From an uncultured Pseudomonadota bacterium (GTDB taxonomy: Bacteria; Pseudomonadota; Alphaproteobacteria; Rs-D84), in the NCBI GenBank assembly GCA_902787665.1, contig CADAHF010000005.1, forward strand, positions 1 to 36,384: a DNA stretch of 36,384 nt, written 5' to 3'. How positions within the stretch are numbered: position 1 is the first letter of the stretch; the number at the start of each line of letters is the position of its first letter. Shown piece by piece: positions 31,832-36,384 of the stretch. Made by a program: the position numbers and the translations under genes. Under the pieces are notes generated by a model. It ran no database searches. It saw only the letters and a program-made list of their open reading frames with translations, and was not told where the DNA came from.

Positions 31832-32701
31832 ATGGCAGAAGTAACAGCAAAATTAATTCAAGAACTGCGTGAAAAAACATCCGCAGGTATGATGGATTGT
31901 AAAAAAGCATTGGTCGAGACAAATGGCGATATCGAAGCCGCAGCCGACTGGCTGCGCCAGAAAGGTATTGTTAAAGCCGCATCCAAGGCAAGTCGTGTTG
32001 CCGCATCGGGCTTGGTCACCGTTGTAAAATGCAACGATATGGGCTGTGTGGTTGAAGTTAATGCTGAAACAGACTTTGTTGCGAAAAACGACAAGTTCCA
32101 AAAATTGGTTGCCGATGTTGCAAACAAAGCGTTGGAATTGGCGGGCGATTTTGATGCAACAATGAATGCAGTCAAAGATGACATTGCTGCGACAATCGCA
32201 ACAATTGGTGAAAATATGAATCTGCGCCGTATCGCAAAGGTTAACGGTGAACACATTTATTCATATATTCACAATGCGTTGGTTCCTGGTATGGGCCAAA
32301 TCGGTGTTGCAGTTGCAATCAATGGTGGCAACGAACATATCGATGAAATCGGTCCAAAAATCGCAATGCATATTGCTGCAAACAAACCTGAATTCATGAC
32401 AATTGCCGATGTTAATCCGGCGGCTGTGGAACGCGAAAAGAAAGTGTTCATTGAATCTGGTGCAACAGCGGGCAAACCAGAAGCTGTTGTTGAAAAGATG
32501 GTTGCTGGCCGTATCAACAAATGGTATGCAGAATCAGTATTGGAAGAACAACCGTTTGTTATGGATCCATCAAAGACCGTTAAACAGGTTATTGATGAAG
32601 CCGGTGGTAAATTGGCTGGATTTGCATATTTTGTTTTGGGCGAAGGTATCGAAAAACGTGAAGATAACCTGGCCGACGAAGTTGCAAAGATGTTAAGCTA
32701 G
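31832..32701 (+). CDS. tsf: Elongation factor Ts
   Basis: EF-Ts exchanges GDP for GTP on EF-Tu. The 289-aa product begins MAEVTAKLIQELREKTSAGM with MDCKKALVETNGDIEAA, the conserved N-terminal UBA-like domain, and carries VEVNAETDFVAKNDKF, the EF-Tu contact region. The core repeats (HIAANKPEF) and a C-terminal NRLL-like helix follow. I start it at ATG 31832 because the family begins with MAE and a GGGGGA site lies just upstream; the in-frame ATG at 31820 with AAAGGA is an alternative that adds four residues. Its stop codon falls inside a 7-bp tandem repeat that leads directly to a terminator. Confidence 0.98.
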   Translation: MAEVTAKLIQELREKTSAGMMDCKKALVETNGDIEAAADWLRQKGIVKAASKASRVAASGLVTVVKCNDMGCVVEVNAETDFVAKNDKFQKLVADVANKALELAGDFDATMNAVKDDIAATIATIGENMNLRRIAKVNGEHIYSYIHNALVPGMGQIGVAVAINGGNEHIDEIGPKIAMHIAANKPEFMTIADVNPAAVEREKKVFIESGATAGKPEAVVEKMVAGRINKWYAESVLEEQPFVMDPSKTVKQVIDEAGGKLAGFAYFVLGEGIEKREDNLADEVAKMLS

Positions 32702-32725
32702 TGGTTAGTGATTAGTAGTTAGTAA
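32698..32725 (+). repeat. Heptanucleotide tandem repeat (TTAGTGA type), 4 units
   Basis: Units CTAGTGG, TTAGTGA, TTAGTAG and TTAGTAA run without a break from inside the tsf stop codon into the left arm of the terminator stem. The same unit family occurs at 1609-1629, also between a stop codon and a terminator. Confidence 0.8.
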
Positions 32726-32752
32726 ATCGGGCGATTTTCGCCCGATTTTTTT
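32724..32752 (+). terminator. Rho-independent terminator of rpsB-tsf
   Basis: AAATCGGGCG and CGCCCGATTT form a perfect 10-bp stem around ATTTT, followed by further Ts (7 in all). It lies 23 bases after the tsf stop codon. Confidence 0.93.
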
Positions 32753-32762
32753 AAGAATAAAC

Positions 32763-32791
32763 TTGCCCATCAAATAAAACAATGCTATGAT
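32763..32791 (+). promoter_or_regulatory. Promoter of the 32815-tyrS-envC series
   Basis: TTGCCC (32763-32768) and TATGAT (32786-32791) are 17 bases apart. Transcription would begin near 32798, with AAGGA (32801-32805) as ribosome binding site for the ATG at 32815. Confidence 0.6.
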
Positions 32792-32814
32792 TCCGGCATA
32801 AAGGAATTATAAAA

Positions 32815-33216
32815 ATGGAAAAATATAGAATAACAGGTGTTGGTGTTGGCGATGGACCAAATATGACGGTGTTTGTTGGTGATGGTAAATTTTTCAATGT
32901 TCCAAAACCAAAAGAAGGTTATTTGATTCCAGGCGATAAAATCCGTATTATATATGGCGGTGTTTTGGGTTATACGCCAATGGCATATATTTACAATGGT
33001 AATATTATAGATATGGGTGTTTTGGCGCCATGTGAATTAATGGGTGGACAACACTATATCGGCATGATGAAATGGTATGACAGATTAATCTTTAATTTTG
33101 TTGCACGTAAAAATATAATTGCAAATGGTAAAAAACCGAGTGTGCGTGCGTGGCGTAATGCACAAATACTTGCGGGAATTGGCATAAAAAATTGGAAACA
33201 ATCACAAGGGTTATAG
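32815..33216 (+). CDS. Hypothetical cytoplasmic protein, 133 aa
   Basis: A 133-aa protein I do not recognise. No signal peptide or transmembrane segment is evident. The first half is Gly/Val/Ile-rich with strand-like segments (YRITGVGVGDGPNMTVFVGDG, split by turns; DKIRIIYGGVLG; MAYIYNGNIIDMG), which suggests a small beta fold. The second half is basic and helical (MMKWYDRLIFNFVARKN, VRAWRNAQILAGIGIKNWKQ). It has its own promoter and an AAGGA site, and its TAG ends one base before the tyrS ATG, so it is probably translated together with tyrS. A nucleic-acid role is possible given the basic tail but is only a guess. Confidence 0.7.
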   Translation: MEKYRITGVGVGDGPNMTVFVGDGKFFNVPKPKEGYLIPGDKIRIIYGGVLGYTPMAYIYNGNIIDMGVLAPCELMGGQHYIGMMKWYDRLIFNFVARKNIIANGKKPSVRAWRNAQILAGIGIKNWKQSQGL

Positions 33217-33217
33217 A

Positions 33218-34441
33218 ATGCAAAACGAAAAAACACAAAAATTATTCGATATGCTACAGGAACGCGGTTTCGTAAAAGATATGACGCATCCTGAACAGAT
33301 AAAGAACTTATTAAATAGTGATAAAAAAATATCTTTTTATTTAGGTATAGATCCAACCGCAGATAGTTTGCATATTGGGCATTTCTTTGCGTTGCGTATG
33401 TTCAGACATTTACAAGATGCTGGACATCATGGTGTTTTGTTAATTGGTGGCGCAACATCTTTGATTGGTGATCCAACAGGCAAATCAGATATGCGCAAGA
33501 TGTTAACAAAAGATCAAGTAAAACACAATCTGGATGAAGTGAAAGAATTAGCGCGTCGTTTCGTTTTGCCGGAAACCGAAATAGTAAATAATGCCGATTG
33601 GATGGATAATTTTTCATATATCGATTTTATGCGTCTTGTTTGTGTTCATTTCAATGTTAGCACGATGTTAGCAAGTGAAGCATACGCACGTCGCCGTGAA
33701 AATGGCGGGCTGACATTTCTGGAAATGGGCTATATGCCGATGCAGGCGTATGACTTTGTTCATTTGTATAATACCAAGGGGTGTATTTTGGAAATTGGTG
33801 GCAGTGATCAGTGGGGAAACATTGTGGCTGGAACCGAATTATTCCGTAAAATGAATATTGAACAAGGAAATGAAAAATCAGAAATATATGGTTTAACATC
33901 ACCATTGTTGATGACCGCAGATGGTAAAAAAATGGGCAAAACCGAAAAAGGTACGCTTTGGGTTGCTCGTGAAAAAACAACACCATTTGATTTCTATCAA
34001 TATTTTTATAATACCGCAGATGACAATACAGAAATGTTATTGGCTTTATTCACCGATATATCAATGGATGAGATCAAAGAGATGTGTAAAACAGACATTA
34101 TTGCGGCTAAAAAACGGATGGCGTTTGAAATTACCAAATTAATTCATGGGGAAGAATTGGCACAATCGGCGGCCAATACAGCAGCTTCGTTGTTCAGTGG
34201 GGGTAATGCAGATGATATGCCGACGGTTGAAATTGAAATGAAATCCCCAATGGGAATACTTGATTTCTTGTGCACGGCGGGATTGTTTGAATCTAAATCT
34301 GATGCGCGCCGTAATGTAGAACAGGGAGGAATCCAGATTGACGGACAAAAAGTCACCGACCCGAAAACGATGATTGCACCTGCAACGGAAATTATGGTGC
34401 AAAAGGGCAAGAAAGTATTCTTGCGCGTGATTTGCAAATAA
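33218..34441 (+). CDS. tyrS: Tyrosyl-tRNA synthetase
   Basis: Class I synthetase that charges tRNA-Tyr. The 407-aa product has the Rossmann core with YLGIDPTADSLHIGHFFALR (HIGH motif), LIGDPTGKSD, DFVHLYNTKGCILEIGGSDQW and the second signature KKMGKTEKG (KMSKS equivalent, in the KMGKT-like form seen in many TyrRS). The C-terminal S4 RNA-binding domain is MGILDFLCTAGLFESKSDARRNVEQGGIQI in outline. It begins one base after the preceding hypothetical gene, and its TAA shares its last A with the ATG of the envC-like gene (TAATG), indicating translational coupling. Confidence 0.98.
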   Translation: MQNEKTQKLFDMLQERGFVKDMTHPEQIKNLLNSDKKISFYLGIDPTADSLHIGHFFALRMFRHLQDAGHHGVLLIGGATSLIGDPTGKSDMRKMLTKDQVKHNLDEVKELARRFVLPETEIVNNADWMDNFSYIDFMRLVCVHFNVSTMLASEAYARRRENGGLTFLEMGYMPMQAYDFVHLYNTKGCILEIGGSDQWGNIVAGTELFRKMNIEQGNEKSEIYGLTSPLLMTADGKKMGKTEKGTLWVAREKTTPFDFYQYFYNTADDNTEMLLALFTDISMDEIKEMCKTDIIAAKKRMAFEITKLIHGEELAQSAANTAASLFSGGNADDMPTVEIEMKSPMGILDFLCTAGLFESKSDARRNVEQGGIQIDGQKVTDPKTMIAPATEIMVQKGKKVFLRVICK

Positions 34442-35517
34442 TGAAACGAATAATATTATTATTTGTTGTGTTGGCTTGTGTTGTGCCGGTGGCATATGGT
34501 GCAAATGATTTGGCGCAAATTCAATCTCAAATTCAACAGGCCGAAAAGCAAAGCAAGGAATTGTCAGTTCGGGTTGCGTCCAGTGAACGCGATATTGCCA
34601 AAACAAAAAAACAACTTGTCAAAGCCGCAGACCAGGTAAGTTCGCTTGAATCGCAGCGCGCAGAAATAGCAAAGAAAATTGCTGAACTGGATATGCGAAT
34701 TGATTCAATAACGCGCGAAATCGAAAAAAATCGTGCGCGGATTTCTGATGCGGCGGCTTCGATTTTATTTGTTGCAATGAACCCAAGTTTTGATGCAGAC
34801 AATATGCACGAATTTGTTTTGACTTCATCGGTATTAACCGGGGCGGCAGACAATTTTGGTGATGAAATTGAACGCGCTAATAAACAGGTTGCCGAACTGG
34901 AACGTGTGCGCGATGCGCGTGCGGTGGAAAAAGAAAAACTGGATCGAACCGCGAAAAAATATGTGTCGCAACGTAACGAATTGGATAAATTGTTGCGGAC
35001 GCGTTCGGCGCAAAATGAACAATTAAAAACTAAACAAGCAGATTTGCAGAAAAAACTGCACGATTTGTCGGCGCGCGCAAAAAGTATTTCCGAATTGTCG
35101 GCTGGTGTTGGTTCGTCCGAAATGTCGGCGGATGCGCGTTTTTCCCGGCGTAAATTAAATTTGCCGGTGCGTGGTCGTGTTGTTGTGCGTTATGGCGAAA
35201 AGACGGCTTTGGGGTTAAAGTCGGACGGTTGGCGTGTTCGCACACGTGGTGATGCGTTAGTTATGGCGCCGGCAGACGGTATTGTAAAATTTGCTGACAG
35301 TTTTCGTGGCTTTGGCAAAGTCGTAATTATGTCGCATAAGAATGGGTACAATACAGTTATGACAAATCTTGGGTCGATTGATGTCTTGCCAGAACAAGAG
35401 GTTTTAGCCGGTGAACCCGTTGGTCGTATGAGTGCGGATAAACAAGAGATGTATCTGGAAGTTCGGCGCGGAAATCAATCGGTTGACCCGGCGCGTTTGT
35501 TCCGTGACGAAGATTAA
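34441..35517 (+). CDS. EnvC-like murein hydrolase activator (coiled coil plus degenerate LytM/M23 domain)
   Basis: A 358-aa periplasmic protein. The signal peptide covers residues 1-20 (ending VAYG/AND). A long coiled coil (about 22-225) is rich in Gln, Lys, Glu, Ala and Arg, with a break around residue 100-140. The C-terminal LytM/M23-type domain (about 240-355) contains PVRGRVVVRYGE, VMAPADGIVKFADSFRGFGKVVIM and the closing MYLEVRRGNQSVDPARLF. The zinc-binding residues are missing: the HxGID position reads RTRGD and the YxHL position reads MTNLG. This matches EnvC-family proteins, which do not cut murein but activate amidases at division. It starts on the last base of the tyrS stop codon. 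An AmiA/B/C-type amidase partner is not in the window. Confidence 0.88.
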   Translation: MKRIILLFVVLACVVPVAYGANDLAQIQSQIQQAEKQSKELSVRVASSERDIAKTKKQLVKAADQVSSLESQRAEIAKKIAELDMRIDSITREIEKNRARISDAAASILFVAMNPSFDADNMHEFVLTSSVLTGAADNFGDEIERANKQVAELERVRDARAVEKEKLDRTAKKYVSQRNELDKLLRTRSAQNEQLKTKQADLQKKLHDLSARAKSISELSAGVGSSEMSADARFSRRKLNLPVRGRVVVRYGEKTALGLKSDGWRVRTRGDALVMAPADGIVKFADSFRGFGKVVIMSHKNGYNTVMTNLGSIDVLPEQEVLAGEPVGRMSADKQEMYLEVRRGNQSVDPARLFRDED

Positions 35518-35522
35518 TTTGT

Positions 35523-36384
35523 TTATTTTGAAAACTGTTTTTCAAGATTTTGAATAGATGCAATCTGGGTGCGCATAAATGCAATTTTTGCAGCATTATT
35601 ATTTACACTTTTATCGTTTTTTGGACTGGTGCGTAAATCATCAGATGCTTTGATAAAACGTTTTAAGTAAATGCAAATAAGCCGGTATTTCATTATGTTA
35701 CGTAAATTTTCGGTTTTTATACCCGGAATTGTATACAATGATTTATCGTGCAATTTTACATACATATCATACACTTGTTTGTAAATACCCAGTTCAAGTT
35801 GCAGTGGTGAAAAAATATCACGATAGATAAAGTTATAATCTGTTTCTGCAAAGTCAATAAATGACAAACGGCTTGTTTTGGAATCATAAAAAACATTGCC
35901 AGAGTTCAAATCTGAATGTGACCACGCTAGATTCGTTGTATATTCAAAAGAACATATGTGATCACGTATGCGTGATATTTGACGAATGTCGTTCTTGTTA
36001 AACCATTTTGACATTTTTTGATCAATAAATGTATCAAGACGTTTTATTTTTAATTCATCAGTTAATTTGTGTTGCAAAGGTTCGCTTACTGGTTTTAATT
36101 CATTCATATCAACCAAAAAACTGCCAATGCTGTTAACAATTTCGTATTGTTGGCGTTTTGATAATGTGCGAAACAGTTCGCATGTCAGCGGTTCCCCCGG
36201 GGCGCGTTCCTCAAGCACTTGGAATTCGTCATCGTTCACAAATATCATATCAGGAACGTTATATACAGGGTTTGCTACGGAACGAATTTCTTTGATAACT
36301 TGTTGGGTTTTATGTTGTTTGTCCAACCATTGTTGGTTGTTTTCTTCGTTTTTGTTGGGCAGAGGGCGTTTTAAAACGAAATCA
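35523..36384 (-). CDS. Aminoglycoside-phosphotransferase/choline-kinase-fold protein, 5' end outside window
   Basis: The reading frame is open to the window edge, so the gene is partial at its N-terminus. The visible start, FVLKRPLPNKNEEN, carries the Lys expected in the third strand of a kinase-like fold, followed by VLEERAPGEPL (hinge region). The catalytic loop is WSHSDLNSGNVFYD (HxDxxxxN pattern) and the metal-binding motif is LSFIDFAETD. These are the core motifs of the APH/choline-kinase superfamily; the substrate cannot be told. The C-terminus is helical and ends NLEKQFSK. A TTG at 36326 is only an internal codon, not a start. The gene converges on the envC-like gene with a 5-base gap and no visible terminator. 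Confidence 0.75.
   Translation of the reverse strand, partial: DFVLKRPLPNKNEENNQQWLDKQHKTQQVIKEIRSVANPVYNVPDMIFVNDDEFQVLEERAPGEPLTCELFRTLSKRQQYEIVNSIGSFLVDMNELKPVSEPLQHKLTDELKIKRLDTFIDQKMSKWFNKNDIRQISRIRDHICSFEYTTNLAWSHSDLNSGNVFYDSKTSRLSFIDFAETDYNFIYRDIFSPLQLELGIYKQVYDMYVKLHDKSLYTIPGIKTENLRNIMKYRLICIYLKRFIKASDDLRTSPKNDKSVNNNAAKIAFMRTQIASIQNLEKQFSK

Noticed and set aside
34441-35517. Active M23 zinc peptidase
   Set aside because: The HxGID and YxHL positions lack the metal-binding His and Asp, so it is better described as a non-catalytic EnvC-type activator.
36324-36326. TTG as start codon of the kinase-fold gene at the right edge
   Set aside because: The frame continues open to the window end and encodes the expected strand-3 Lys region upstream, so the true start lies outside.

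Overview
The window is a dense, AT-rich piece of a Gram-negative bacterial chromosome. LPS transport genes (lptC, lptB), an OmpA-type lipoprotein, a type V autotransporter and several predicted outer-membrane barrels show an envelope with an outer membrane. The housekeeping genes (recO, eno, smpB, tatD, holB, dacC, polA, pth, rpsB, tsf, tyrS, an envC-like gene) look alphaproteobacterial. The many secreted Cys-rich or short-repeat proteins, and the compact genome style, recall uncultured gut-associated Alphaproteobacteria. That placement is inference and was not tested. There is no CRISPR array, transposase, integrase or rRNA.

Layout. Positions 34-1599 (+) hold recO and a membrane-anchored DsbA-like thioredoxin-fold protein, ending at a terminator shared with convergent lptC-lptB (2873-1669, -). 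Positions 2962-5339 (+) hold a secreted protein of unknown function and an OmpA-domain lipoprotein whose first codons are a heptanucleotide tandem repeat. A 43-codon small ORF (5426-5557) sits between a strong promoter and a terminator. A 62-aa membrane protein and eno follow on the minus strand. A 1762-aa autotransporter fills 7231-12519 (+). A minus-strand block from 19283 down to 12542 runs OMP, polA, dacC, holB, tatD, smpB with tiny gaps or overlaps. pth (19332-19850, +) meets the end of a second minus-strand block, 25583 to 19847: a 1009-aa Cys-rich secreted protein, two tandem paralogous lipoproteins and a 497-aa Cys-rich protein. A tRNA-Leu with the unusual anticodon AAG lies just upstream of that block. 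Positions 25864-28822 (+) hold three exported proteins, two of them probable barrels, converging on a subtilisin-like surface protease gene (30707-28845, -). Positions 30948-32701 (+) are rpsB-tsf behind a structured leader. Positions 32815-35517 (+) are a hypothetical gene, tyrS and an EnvC-like murein hydrolase activator, coupled head to tail. The window ends inside a kinase-fold gene on the minus strand.

Much of the non-housekeeping coding capacity concerns the cell surface: export, outer-membrane barrels, disulfide-rich secreted proteins, lipoproteins and a protease. The DsbA-like protein would be a natural partner for the many Cys-rich exported proteins. The most unusual items are the tRNA-Leu(AAG), the heptanucleotide repeats (one able to frameshift a lipoprotein), an in-frame palindromic insertion in a signal-peptide region, the 24-bp in-gene repeats of the paired lipoproteins, the promoter palindrome of the protease and the isolated small-ORF transcript.
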